Shown here: piece by piece, positions 42,250 to 50,739 of the stretch
How positions within the stretch are numbered: the first letter of the stretch is position 1
Layout: each line of letters starts with the position of its first letter
NCBI GenBank assembly: GCA_964414585.1
Contig: CAYPXR010000065.1
Span: 1 to 59,897 of the forward strand
Source: DATEMU01 sp964414585
GTDB lineage: Bacteria > Planctomycetota > Phycisphaerae > UBA1845 > UTPLA1
DNA: 59,897 nt
Direction of reading: 5' to 3'
Translations under genes and position numbers: made by a program
The notes under the pieces: generated by a model
What the model was told of the DNA's origin: nothing
Databases searched by the model: none
The model's input: only the letters and a program-made list of their open reading frames with translations

Positions 42250-42524
42250 GGCATGCTCACAAGAATCCTCGCCGGCGTCGGCGGACGGCCGGTCAGGGCG
42301 AGGCACTGGATCATAGAGCCCTTGAATATAGATCGGCTTTCGCGTCGATTGGCGGAAGCGCTCGTCCGGAAAGAGTCGACGTCAAAGAGCCTGCGAAGCG
42401 AATGTCGGTCGGCATTTTTCGCGCGAGCACGCGCAATCTTTTACGCGGCCTCCGCTGCAATTCCCATTTTTGGGAGATCGGAGCGGCACATCACCGGCAC
42501 CACATCCGGTACCCGGGTCGGGTG
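42250..42524. other. Gap between two minus-strand envelope genes
   Basis: A 275-bp region without an open frame of interest. It should contain the promoter of the 41608-42249 gene; no consensus boxes stand out. Confidence 0.35.
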
Positions 42525-43271
42525 TTAGTTGCCGAGTTGCTGATCGAGGATGGCACTCATTTGTGCGGCCGTCTGAAATCCGGTGACCTTTTGTGAGCCG
42601 ACGAAAAATGTCGGCGTCGAATTAAGGCCGAGCGACGTCGCCGAATTGACGTCCTGCTGCACCCGGGCGGCCTTGGCGTGGCCGGTGGTGCAACTGTTGA
42701 AGGTACCGGCACTGGCGCCCAGCGCGGTCGCGTTTTGCAGAAGCTGGGCGTCGGTCAGGATGGCCGAATTGGTGCCGTCGACGGTGTTGTAGGTCAGATC
42801 GTGGTAAGCAAAGAAATCGGCCTGGTCCGCGGCGCATTCAGAGGCCTCGGCGGCGGCCTGAGCGCGGTCGTGAATCGTCGTCAACGGAAAGTGTCTGAAG
42901 ACCCAACGGACCTTGCCGGTGTCGATGTAGTTGGCTTTGATCGTGGGGAACGACTCGCGGGCAAATTTTCCGCAGAACGGACATTGGAAATCGGCGTATT
43001 CAATAACCGTCAAGGTCGCACCAAGGTCGCCGAGGACGTGGTCGTTGGCCTGGAGCGAGGTTGAGTTGGATCCTCCGGTCCCGTTCGTGCCGGTGCTTCC
43101 ATTGGGGCCGAGGATGGTGGTCGAGCCGCCACCACCACCCACATTGGTCGTTCCGCAGGTGGATCCCATCAGGCCGGATAGCATGACCACCGCGATTCCG
43201 ATCGCGCCGCCGCGCGCGGAATAACTCGAAAACTTTGAAATGGTTCGACGAAGAGACGATTTAGAAAACAC
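42525..43271 (-). CDS. DsbA-like thioredoxin-fold protein, exported
   Basis: A 248-residue protein. GTG 43271 is chosen because GGAGG is 6 nt upstream of it, while ATG 43277 abuts the GGAGG directly. A membrane/signal segment (GGAIGIAVVMLSGLMGSTCG) is followed by a Gly/Ser/Thr linker, then a DsbA/BdbD-type domain: VIEYADFQCPFCGKFARE with active-site CPFC, VFRHFPLTTIHDRAQAAAEA and the cis-Pro loop in NSTPTFFVG. It resembles thioredoxin_4 (DSBA-like) disulfide proteins of Gram-positives and bacterial predators. It probably makes or reshuffles disulfides in the neighbouring Cys-containing exported proteins. Confidence 0.88.
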   Translation of the reverse strand: MFSKSSLRRTISKFSSYSARGGAIGIAVVMLSGLMGSTCGTTNVGGGGGSTTILGPNGSTGTNGTGGSNSTSLQANDHVLGDLGATLTVIEYADFQCPFCGKFARESFPTIKANYIDTGKVRWVFRHFPLTTIHDRAQAAAEASECAADQADFFAYHDLTYNTVDGTNSAILTDAQLLQNATALGASAGTFNSCTTGHAKAARVQQDVNSATSLGLNSTPTFFVGSQKVTGFQTAAQMSAILDQQLGN

Positions 43272-43304
43272 GAGCATCCTCCAGTGGCGAGTCAAGGGCG
43301 AGAT

Positions 43305-43859
43305 TTACTTGATATTCACGGTATGGCAGGCGAAGCAATCGGTCACGCCGGGGACATAGACCGGGTGGGTCGGCGGCCGGGGCCAGATCGGGTTGTCGCC
43401 GATGTGGCACATCACGCACGCCTTGATCTCCTGCGTGTGGGCATCGCCGCGCGTCGCGGTAAACTTTCGAACGTTCAGTTTGTACTCGAGTTGCCCGGAA
43501 GTCGAGCCGGCGTCTTGATCGATGGCGCCAAGGGCGGCGTTGGTGTCCGAGCGGCCGAAGACGGTCACGGCGCCGGTCGGGGAGTACGATTCGCCGGAAT
43601 AGAAATTAACGGGAAACTGGACCTGCGATCCGTCTGGATCGGACAACAAGATTCGCCAATCGCCGCAACCGCAGGTGGCGAGTAGAAAATCACCGGCGTA
43701 GGTCCCGTCGGATTTTGAAGTTTGCCCAAAAAAGGGCCGTACGTCTGCGATGCCGCCCACGACGATTTTCAAGTCGGCCGGCGCATCCATCGGAATGACG
43801 GCTGGAAACGCGTTGCAGGCGAGAACGCTCACCCCGAGTATGACACAATACCGCTTCAT
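43305..43859 (-). CDS. Exported di-haem c-type cytochrome
   Basis: A 184-residue protein with an N-terminal signal (YCVILGVSVLACNAFPAVIP). The C-terminal 40 residues carry two haem c motifs, CVMCH (148-152) and CFACH (175-179), with His/Pro-rich sequence between. The N-terminal 140 residues form a beta-type domain with a CGCG pair (LLATCGCGDWRILL). It is likely a periplasmic electron carrier or a haem-binding sensor. It lies 33 bp upstream of the DsbA-like gene. Confidence 0.83.
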   Translation of the reverse strand: MKRYCVILGVSVLACNAFPAVIPMDAPADLKIVVGGIADVRPFFGQTSKSDGTYAGDFLLATCGCGDWRILLSDPDGSQVQFPVNFYSGESYSPTGAVTVFGRSDTNAALGAIDQDAGSTSGQLEYKLNVRKFTATRGDAHTQEIKACVMCHIGDNPIWPRPPTHPVYVPGVTDCFACHTVNIK

Positions 43860-44014
43860 GGCGGCGAGTTCCCCTTCCCTGTGGGATTTGCCCCTTCGCG
43901 AGATTTTAGCAGACTCCGGACCGCATGTTCAAGCGGCCCTATTCGTCGGCGTGACGACCCATTATCGGGCAGCGTACCGGAGCGAATCGCGCCATTCAGA
44001 CGGTAAACGTCGGA

Positions 44015-44932
44015 TTATTGCGGGATCGGCTCGTCTTCGGGACCGCGATCGACGTGCCGCAGGTAAAAGTCGGTGATGCCTTGCGTGTCGAGAGAATCGA
44101 AGGCGCGCTGAACATCCCAGGCGATGGCCAAAAAAGGGCCGGAGCTGGGGAACGTGGAGGTTCCGGTGCACGAAGCGCCGATGCCGCTGTATCGCGTAAT
44201 GACCATCTTCTTTTCGTTGAAACGGGGAGACGGCGGGAGGGAATCAAAAAGGGCCTGAAGATCGGCTTTGATCTCGTTGGAGCAGGTGCCGCCGCAATCG
44301 TACAAGAGGATGACGGTCCCATGTTCGAGGTTGTGCACCCATCGTTCGGTGGCGAGGGCTTCGTCGTAAAAGCCCGGCGGGACGGGCGAAACGCCTTGCG
44401 CCGAATAGTGCGGGCCGGATGCGGGCGGATTGGACGAATAACAGAGAATCGTGCCGGTGGCGACATGGGTACGGCCTTCGTCGGGGACACAGGTATCACC
44501 GCTGGGATCGGGTCCGCCATCGAGCGTTCCGCGCATGGGAAGCTCGTAGGATTTCGTCAAGCTCTGACTTCCGGCGATGACGGTGACGTCGAATTTGACA
44601 GGATCGTGTTCGCCGGTGTCCGTGAAGGGATTCCCCGCAGTTCCTGATTCCTTGCTCGCGGTGTCGAAAAACTTCACCACGGTCTGGCCGGTGGCGCTCA
44701 CGCCGTCTGAAAACGACCACTGATACGTCGCGCCGGGATCGCCGCCGGTCGCCATAAAGGTGACCCACCAACTGATCGTCTTGAAGTTGTCGATTTTCGT
44801 GCCGCAGCCCGTGGGAGTCGCCGTAATGATGATCGAACTCGGAGTGCCGAAGTTGATGATCCCGCAACTGGAGAGGATCGGCGCAAGGGCCAGGAGAAGA
44901 ACGGCGAGCGGTCGATGAAGTCTTGAAAGCAT
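44015..44932 (-). CDS. DUF3105 lipoprotein with PKD-like domain
   Basis: A 305-residue protein from ATG 44932. A signal peptide ends in lipobox ILSSC. Residues 30-130 look like a PKD/Ig-type domain (TYQWSFSDGVSATGQTVVKFF). The C-terminal half is DUF3105: CYSSNPPASGPHYSAQG, GFYDEALATERWVHNLEHGTVILLYDC. The conserved His/Glu (GPHY, HNLEHG) suggest metal binding. The start is chosen so that the signal peptide is N-terminal; ATG 44962 is possible. It heads the minus-strand envelope group 41608-44932. Confidence 0.82.
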   Translation of the reverse strand: MLSRLHRPLAVLLLALAPILSSCGIINFGTPSSIIITATPTGCGTKIDNFKTISWWVTFMATGGDPGATYQWSFSDGVSATGQTVVKFFDTASKESGTAGNPFTDTGEHDPVKFDVTVIAGSQSLTKSYELPMRGTLDGGPDPSGDTCVPDEGRTHVATGTILCYSSNPPASGPHYSAQGVSPVPPGFYDEALATERWVHNLEHGTVILLYDCGGTCSNEIKADLQALFDSLPPSPRFNEKKMVITRYSGIGASCTGTSTFPSSGPFLAIAWDVQRAFDSLDTQGITDFYLRHVDRGPEDEPIPQ

Positions 44933-45363
44933 GTATCGCGGGTTCCCTGTTTTCGGTCGCATCGACGCCGGCTCCGAACGCGTCCCTTAACGAGTATCGG
45001 AATGATATGCGACCATTTCTTTAAGGCGAGGGTTGTTCTGGGTGCCTGAATCGCGAAGGAACCGCTTTTCGGTGAGTTTCGCGTGGCGGATTTGCGAGGA
45101 TGGATTCCGGGGAGGCCCATTCGCCTCCTGTTCGAGTTTAGGATGCACCCAAGGAGGGGTCAATGATGGCCCGGAGCAATGCGGAGATTTATCGGGCGAA
45201 ATTCGGTTAGAGACCGGGGCTCCAACCTCTCTATGGGGCTGACGCCGATGAAGTGGCCTTTCCCTCCCGGGGGCCTAAAATGAAGGCCGCCTGCGGGGCG
45301 GAATCGCTCTGAATGCTCTGATATCATGTCAACGCCGGTTTGGGGCGAAAATAAGAGAGATAG

Positions 45364-45392
45364 TTGACACCCTCGTGCGGGGGACGAAGAAT
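45364..45392 (+). promoter_or_regulatory. Predicted promoter of the 45496 lipoprotein
   Basis: Perfect TTGACA (45364-45369), 17 bp, AAGAAT (45387-45392). The leader would be about 95 nt and carries a stem-loop at 45406-45436. The rest of the 560-bp gap 44933-45495 shows no gene. Confidence 0.5.
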
Positions 45393-45405
45393 CGACATAG
45401 GATAG

Positions 45406-45436
45406 AGGGGTTGCCCATTGGCCTGCCGCAACCCCT
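45406..45436 (+). repeat. Hairpin in the 5' leader
   Basis: AGGGGTTGC (45406-45414) is perfectly complementary to GCAACCCCT (45428-45436) with a 13-nt loop. It begins about 7 nt after the expected transcription start of the lipoprotein gene, so it would cap the 5' end of the mRNA and could stabilise it or attenuate transcription. Confidence 0.6.
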
Positions 45437-45495
45437 GGATTTCACCTCGCACCGATCGATTGCCGACTTCACGCAGGGATGCGGGGGAGAAAACC

Positions 45496-46395
45496 ATGTT
45501 CGCGATGTCTCGTTCCTTGCGTACCTCCTTTCGAGTCGTCCGCGCCGTCGCAGGTGTCGGCGCGGTGCTGCTTTTTGCGGGATGCACAGGCGACGTGTTC
45601 TTGTATGGCGCGGTGCCGTCTCCTGAAAACGCGAATCGAAATACCGATCTTGAACTGGGGATCGCCGTGGTTCACCCGGTCGGTGTCGAATCGACGGCCG
45701 CGGGATCGACGGCGACCATTCAATGGGCCGACATCGCATCGCTTTCGGGTACGGTGGTCCGCGTTCAGGTGCAGCGACTGGCCGTGAACGGGAACACGAC
45801 GCTGCCCGACGCCTTTACGGGGCCGGTGATCCAATTGATCGGCGATGGGACGCCGGGGTCCGGACGCGACGCCCTCTCGGATGGCGAAAACGACATCTTT
45901 CGATGGGACACGACGGGCGTTCGCGTGGGCCGGTATATGGCGACGATCACGATCGAAGCGCCGGACGGCACGACCGAGTCCGTGCTTTCGCTGGATCAGG
46001 ATCGCGGGACGACGGGCGTCGTGAACATCACGACGACGCTGCCGACGCCGACGCTTACCTTCACGGCACCGGGCGCCGCGGATGCGACGGTCACGACGGG
46101 CAATACGTTTAATATCACGTGGAACGACAACGGCAATTCCAACGCCGCCGCGCGGCTTACGCTGGGGTTGGACATCAGCACCGACACCAATCACAACGAC
46201 GGAAACGAGATCATTCTTCTGAGCAACGATCCGCTCAGCACGGACGGCAATACGGGTTCCTTCACGTTCAACTTCCTGGATCAGGACGGCAACGGGGTGG
46301 CGGATGGGACGTACACGGTGTTTGCGCGGATCGACGATAATGCGCATGACGTCGTGACGGTGAGCGCGACCGGCAAGCTGCTGCTCAATCCCTGA
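45496..46395 (+). CDS. Lipoprotein with Ig-like/cadherin-like repeats
   Basis: A 299-residue protein from ATG 45496 with GGGGGAG 8 nt upstream. The signal peptide ends in lipobox LFAGC. The mature chain has two to three beta domains with Asp-rich turns (GDGTPGSGRDALSDGENDIF, TDTNHNDGNEIILLSND and LDQDGNGVADGTYTVFARI) that look calcium-binding. The family is not named. It is probably exposed at the cell surface. Confidence 0.7.
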   Translation: MFAMSRSLRTSFRVVRAVAGVGAVLLFAGCTGDVFLYGAVPSPENANRNTDLELGIAVVHPVGVESTAAGSTATIQWADIASLSGTVVRVQVQRLAVNGNTTLPDAFTGPVIQLIGDGTPGSGRDALSDGENDIFRWDTTGVRVGRYMATITIEAPDGTTESVLSLDQDRGTTGVVNITTTLPTPTLTFTAPGAADATVTTGNTFNITWNDNGNSNAAARLTLGLDISTDTNHNDGNEIILLSNDPLSTDGNTGSFTFNFLDQDGNGVADGTYTVFARIDDNAHDVVTVSATGKLLLNP

Positions 46396-46401
46396 TCCGG
46401 C

Positions 46402-46827
46402 TTAATCAAAACGATCCTGGCGACCGGCGCGGAATTGCTTTCGCGTCTTGCGGGCGGCTTTGGCGGCGAGGCGTCGCTCTTTCGAAGCCTTCGTAGGGCG
46501 GGTTTTCTTGCGCACGGCCCGGGGGCGGAGGGCATCTGCAATCAAGGTGATGAATCTTGAAAGGGCGTCGCGCTGATTGCCGGATTGTGATCGCTCGCGG
46601 CTGCTGCTGATTGAGAGGACGCCGGTTTTGTCCAGTCGTGACGCCAGTTCCTCGCGAATTCGACGTCGCTGCCAATCGGTCAGTGAAGGACTTCTTCCGA
46701 CGTCGAAGCGGAGCGTCGCTTTCGTCGCCACCTTGTTGACGTTTTGACCGCCGGGGCCGGGGCTGCGGCTGAAGGTGAAGGTCAGCTCGTCGTCGGGCAG
46801 GCTGAGATGGTCATTGATGCGGATCAT
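46402..46827 (-). CDS. arfB: Alternative ribosome-rescue factor
   Basis: A 141-residue protein with the release-factor GGQ loop in FSRSPGPGGQNVNKVATKATLRF (in parts), a KTG/SR-rich linker and a strongly basic C-terminal tail (ARKTRKQFRAGRQDRF, KKTRPTKASKERRLAAKAARK). ArfB/YaeJ hydrolyses peptidyl-tRNA on ribosomes stalled without a stop codon, with the tail in the mRNA channel. It is divergent from manA with 45 bp between the starts. Confidence 0.93.
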   Translation of the reverse strand: MIRINDHLSLPDDELTFTFSRSPGPGGQNVNKVATKATLRFDVGRSPSLTDWQRRRIREELASRLDKTGVLSISSSRERSQSGNQRDALSRFITLIADALRPRAVRKKTRPTKASKERRLAAKAARKTRKQFRAGRQDRFD

Positions 46828-46836
46828 CGACGGACA

Positions 46837-46865
46837 TTCAACCGCGAGCGGCTCGCCGCTACAAT
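46837..46865 (+). promoter_or_regulatory. Predicted manA promoter, start at ATG
   Basis: TTCAAC (46837-46842), 17 bp, TACAAT (46860-46865), then 7 nt to the ATG at 46873. The spacer contains the palindrome GCGAGCGGCTCGC (46844-46856), a possible operator. The transcript would begin at or within a nucleotide of the ATG. Confidence 0.6.
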
Positions 46866-46872
46866 CCCCGCG

Positions 46873-47961
46873 ATGCCGGTTTGCCCGCTGATCTTCGAAC
46901 CCATCTTCCGATCCAAGGTCTGGGGCGGGCGCAATCTCGAAAGACTATTGGGCAAGAAGCTGTCGTCGGGCCAGAAAATCGGCGAGAGCTGGGAGTGCGC
47001 CGACGTCGACAGCGGGCAGTCTATCGTCACACGAGGACCGGCCAAGGGGCGAACACTGCGAGAACTCGTCGCCGAGTGGGGAACGGCGCTGACCGGTCGG
47101 GCGGAGCTTTGCGACGGACGATTTCCGCTGCTGATCAAGTTTCTCGACGCGGCGGACCATCTCAGCATTCAAGTTCACCCCGGCGATTCGACAGAGAAGA
47201 CCGCCGGGAATGAAAAGCATGAAGCGTGGTACGTGCTCGAAGCCGCGCCGGGAGCGGTGATCTATCGCGGGCTTGCGCGGGGCGTGACGCTGCCGCAACT
47301 TCGTGAGGCGTGTCGCCGGGAACCGGAGCGCGTGCCTGAATTACTCGAAGAAGTCAAAGTTCGCGTGGGTGAGGCGTACTACATTCCGAGCGGAACGGTC
47401 CATGCGATCGGTGCGGGCATTGTCGTGGCGGAGGTGCAGACGCCGTCGGAGACCACGTATCGCTTGTACGATTGGGGTCGGACAAGACCGGCGGAGGACG
47501 CGGGATTGCACATCGAGCAGGGGCTGGCGTGCATTCGCGAAGACCGCGATTGGGCGGCGTGCGAGAAGCGTTCGCACATCACGAGCCTTTTCACGACGGT
47601 GACGAAGCTGGTGGACTGCCCGCGGTTTGCGATCGAGCGGGTGCGGTTCAGCGGGGGCATGGAGCAGGAGATTCCCTACGCCGAGATGGTGTGCTGGATC
47701 GTGCTGGAGGGGCAGGGAGAGATCGTTTCCGGAAAGGCGGGCGTGGAGACGTTTGGCCGTGGCGACGTCGTCGTCCTGCCGGCGGGGCTGGAGAAGGCGA
47801 AGCTGCGGACGCAGGAAGATTGCACCTGGCTGGAAGTGACGACGCCGGTGAGGTCGGAGTTGGCGAATTATGACCGGCCGGATTCGGCGACGCTTCGCGC
47901 CGTTGAAAACGCACCGAATGCGCCCGTTCAAATCAATATTGGTACTCGAAAGAAAGTTTAG
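46873..47961 (+). CDS. manA: Mannose-6-phosphate isomerase (class I-like)
   Basis: A 362-residue cupin enzyme starting at ATG 46873. Motifs: FEPIFRSKVWGG, GESWECAD, PLLIKFLDAADHLSIQVHPGD with the first metal ligands, EKHEAWYVLEA, YYIPSGTVHAIGAGIVVAEVQTPS (in parts) and a C-terminal cupin half (GRGDVVVLPAGLEKA). It interconverts mannose-6-phosphate and fructose-6-phosphate, feeding GDP-mannose and polysaccharides. It has no Shine-Dalgarno and a -10 box 7 nt upstream. Confidence 0.92.
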   Translation: MPVCPLIFEPIFRSKVWGGRNLERLLGKKLSSGQKIGESWECADVDSGQSIVTRGPAKGRTLRELVAEWGTALTGRAELCDGRFPLLIKFLDAADHLSIQVHPGDSTEKTAGNEKHEAWYVLEAAPGAVIYRGLARGVTLPQLREACRREPERVPELLEEVKVRVGEAYYIPSGTVHAIGAGIVVAEVQTPSETTYRLYDWGRTRPAEDAGLHIEQGLACIREDRDWAACEKRSHITSLFTTVTKLVDCPRFAIERVRFSGGMEQEIPYAEMVCWIVLEGQGEIVSGKAGVETFGRGDVVVLPAGLEKAKLRTQEDCTWLEVTTPVRSELANYDRPDSATLRAVENAPNAPVQINIGTRKKV

Positions 47962-49091
47962 CGCACGGGCAATATCGTGTTTTGCGAGGATGCGGGAGGC
48001 GATTGCGATGCGCCGGGTAATACAACGACCGGGCCGCGACCCATTGTCAGGAAACCGAGTTTACGGGAAGGCAAATCCAAGACCAGGATCTGATCAGCGA
48101 CTTGAAAGACGGCTTGATCCTCGGGCAAGATGACCGTGTTCCTGCAGGCCCAGCTGAATGGACCTGTAAAGGGAATTTCGAGTGCAAGCCGGTACATCCG
48201 TTTCTCGTCGTGTTCGATACTCAGCCCTTCAGCCGCCCAGAAGCCCGCCTGACAAGTCCATGCACGCATTGACTTGTCGCGGAGATCGTAGCGATCCGAT
48301 CGCGAATTCCAGCCCCCAAAATTCATCCATGTATCAGGTTCGTTATCCGGCTCTTCCCATGCCCTGGGAGCCGCATGAATCGAAACGGCTTTCAAGAGCA
48401 AGCAACTTGTCCGCTTCGAATCCTCGATTGCCCACAAGTCAAACGGAGCGTTAGGCTGCTGCTGCTTTACAAATAATCGAGCGTTTCGATCAGTCAAGTG
48501 TGATTCCAATATTTTTTCTCGGTGGCTGCCATTGAGACGAGTGCGCCAAACTGCGCCGTCATCAGGATTGATGAAATAGACGACGGCCCACGGGTCCTTG
48601 ACGAATGCCAAGTCATGCTGAGTATCGGGAACGGTCAACATGCTGAGATTGCTGCAAGAGCAGTATCCGAGGACAAGTGCGGCGTAGGAAATCGACTGTG
48701 CAAGGAATGAAGCCTTCCACGCCGTCACAAGCGGTCGAGGAGTACGGCGCGTCAAGAAAATGCAAAACGGCCACTCGATCACGACGGTGCAAAAATAGGC
48801 TGCGACCGTGAGGACGCCCAACATCTTCGGCATTTCATAGAGAGGTGGGCCGGAACTAAACAACTGCTGCGTCAGCCAGGGAATGACATCGCTCATCGAA
48901 TAGCCGGCAAAGCAAGAAAGATAGTTTGCCGGAATCATCAGCAATATGGCATGGAGTCGCTTGAATCCGAATATGCGGGCCAAGAGCATGCCTTCGAAGA
49001 TGCCGATCAAGGCATTGCCGATAAAGAGATGGAACGCGGAGGCCCACATGAGTGGGGTACCAGCGTTTGCGAGCAGACAATTCGAAGTCAT
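47958..49091 (-). CDS. Membrane protein, unknown function
   Basis: A 377-residue protein with four hydrophobic helices in the first 170 residues (ALIGIFEGMLLARIFGF, LHAILLMIPANYLSCFAGY, MLGVLTVAAYFCTVVIEWPF, SISYAALVLGYCSC) and a 200-residue extramembrane C-terminal domain with FVKDPWAVVYFINPDDGAVWRTRLNGS, suggestive of a beta-propeller-like or WD-like fragment. No family is recognised. The coding sequence is visibly less GC-rich and uses more rare codons than its neighbours. It overlaps the convergent manA end by 4 bp. Confidence 0.65.
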   Translation of the reverse strand: MTSNCLLANAGTPLMWASAFHLFIGNALIGIFEGMLLARIFGFKRLHAILLMIPANYLSCFAGYSMSDVIPWLTQQLFSSGPPLYEMPKMLGVLTVAAYFCTVVIEWPFCIFLTRRTPRPLVTAWKASFLAQSISYAALVLGYCSCSNLSMLTVPDTQHDLAFVKDPWAVVYFINPDDGAVWRTRLNGSHREKILESHLTDRNARLFVKQQQPNAPFDLWAIEDSKRTSCLLLKAVSIHAAPRAWEEPDNEPDTWMNFGGWNSRSDRYDLRDKSMRAWTCQAGFWAAEGLSIEHDEKRMYRLALEIPFTGPFSWACRNTVILPEDQAVFQVADQILVLDLPSRKLGFLTMGRGPVVVLPGASQSPPASSQNTILPVR

Positions 49092-49258
49092 GGCGGCTCC
49101 CTGGATGGTGTGACCCAGCCGCGCCTGACCAGTTAGAACGCTCGCATCATGGGAGCCTCACGCCGATTTCGCAACAGTGGGCATTTGAATTCCACGTTCA
49201 ATAATCGGTGGAGGGATGGCCGCGCGCGTTTATCATGTCGTTCAAGCGAGGAATCGAC

Positions 49259-50083
49259 ATGATTGAGACGAAACGCGAGCACGAATATGTCCTGGGGACT
49301 CACGACGAAGAGATTGCTCGGCTTGCTTTGCAGCATCGCGTCTGGCGGCCGCGGGCGCTGGATGCGTGGCGGCGGGCGGGGTTTTCCGTGGGGCAGACGC
49401 TGCTCGACGTCGGTTGCGGGCCGGGTCATGCCTCGCTCGATCTTGGTGACATCGTCGGGCCGACCGGGCGGATCATTGGCGTCGACGGCTCGAGGCGGTT
49501 TCTCGACTTTCTTGAAGCGACGTGCCGGCAGCGTGGGCTTGGAAATATTGACGCCGTCGAGGCCGATCTCGATCGGGCGGAACTGCCTGACGCGGCGGCC
49601 GATGGGGCGTGGTGCCGGTGGGTTTATGCCTTCGTGAAAAATCCTCGCCGCGTGCTTGAAAAAGTCCGCGCTGCGCTCAAGCCGGGCGGCGTGCTCGTCC
49701 TGCATGAATACTTCGACTATTCGACATGGCGCGTCGCGCCGCGGTCGGCGCGGATCGAGCAGTTCGTACAGGCGGTCATGAAAAGCTGGCGGGCCGACGG
49801 CGGCGAGCCGGATATCGCTTTGGAGCTGGCGGTCTGGCTCGGCGAGATGCGGTTCGAGATTAAGGAGATGCGGCCGATTGTGGACATCATTCCGCCGACG
49901 AACTTTGTCTGGCAGTGGCTGAAGACGTTTGTCCACGTAAACCGGCAGCGTTTAACCAAACTCGGGCATCTGACGGCCGAGCAGGCGGAAGGAATCGCGC
50001 AAGCATTGGAAGAAGTCGAGGCGGCTCCGCATTCATTCATGGTCACGCCGGCGGTGTTGGAGATTATTGCTGTGCGGTGCTGA
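49259..50083 (+). CDS. Class I SAM-dependent methyltransferase
   Basis: A 274-residue protein from ATG 49259, chosen for GAGGAA 6-8 nt upstream; earlier in-frame starts at 49208 and 49235 exist. The SAM motifs are LLDVGCGPGHASLDL (I), IGVDGSRRFLDFLE (II), VEADLDRAELPDAAADGAWCRW (post-II, in parts) and VRAALKPGGVLVLHEYFDY (III). It is a UbiE/methyltransf_25-type domain. The substrate is unknown and no pathway neighbour helps. Confidence 0.88.
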   Translation: MIETKREHEYVLGTHDEEIARLALQHRVWRPRALDAWRRAGFSVGQTLLDVGCGPGHASLDLGDIVGPTGRIIGVDGSRRFLDFLEATCRQRGLGNIDAVEADLDRAELPDAAADGAWCRWVYAFVKNPRRVLEKVRAALKPGGVLVLHEYFDYSTWRVAPRSARIEQFVQAVMKSWRADGGEPDIALELAVWLGEMRFEIKEMRPIVDIIPPTNFVWQWLKTFVHVNRQRLTKLGHLTAEQAEGIAQALEEVEAAPHSFMVTPAVLEIIAVRC

Positions 50084-50118
50084 ATGGACAGGATTTACAT
50101 GATGAACAGGACTTTGGT

Positions 50119-50652
50119 CTACTTGGCCGCGTGATTCGGATACTTGCCTGCCGCGTGCAGTCGTCCGAGGTGCAGGTAGCTTTCGATGACTTCGCGGATA
50201 TAGAGCCGCTCTTCGTCCTTCACGTCGCGCACGATTTTGCCGGGGACGCCCATCACCATTTTGCCGTCGGGGATCATCGTCTTGGGCGGGAGGACCGCGC
50301 CGGCGGCGATGATGCAGCCTGCGCCGATTTCGCAGTCGTCGAGGAGGATCGAGCCCATTCCGACGAGCGTGTGGGGGCCAACGCTGCGGCAATGGACGAT
50401 CGCCCGATGGCCCATGGAAACGTCGTCGGCGATGTCGAGCGGGACGCCGCGGTTGGTGTGGATGATCGTCGCGTCCTGGATGTTGCAGCGCGCGCCGATG
50501 CGGATGGCGGAAACGTCGCCGCGGATGACGACGTGGTGCATGATCGTGCAACGGTCGCCGATTGTGACCTCGCCGCCGACGTAAGCCGTCGGAGCGATGT
50601 ACACCTCTTTACCGAGGGTGACGCGGTCGGGCAGGTCGATGAATTCAAACAT
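50119..50652 (-). CDS. Gamma-class carbonic anhydrase family protein
   Basis: A 177-residue left-handed beta-helix protein from ATG 50652. Hexapeptide repeats run from VYIAPTAYVGGEVTIG onward. The three zinc histidines of the gamma-CA family are present in NIQDATIIHTN and VSMGHRAIVHC. A C-terminal helix (DEERLYIREVIESYLHLGRLH) matches the YrdA/PaaY type. The trimer binds zinc or iron; carbonic anhydrase activity in this subgroup is often undetected. A TACAAT box (50659-50664) lies 6 nt before the ATG. Divergent from the selenoprotein gene. Confidence 0.9.
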   Translation of the reverse strand: MFEFIDLPDRVTLGKEVYIAPTAYVGGEVTIGDRCTIMHHVVIRGDVSAIRIGARCNIQDATIIHTNRGVPLDIADDVSMGHRAIVHCRSVGPHTLVGMGSILLDDCEIGAGCIIAAGAVLPPKTMIPDGKMVMGVPGKIVRDVKDEERLYIREVIESYLHLGRLHAAGKYPNHAAK

Positions 50653-50739
50653 GTGGCAATTGTAGCGGAAGGATCGGAAAGGGTAGAATCGCGGATCTTT
50701 GTGGAACGCGGTCGGAGGAGACGAACAGGGAGAATTTCG

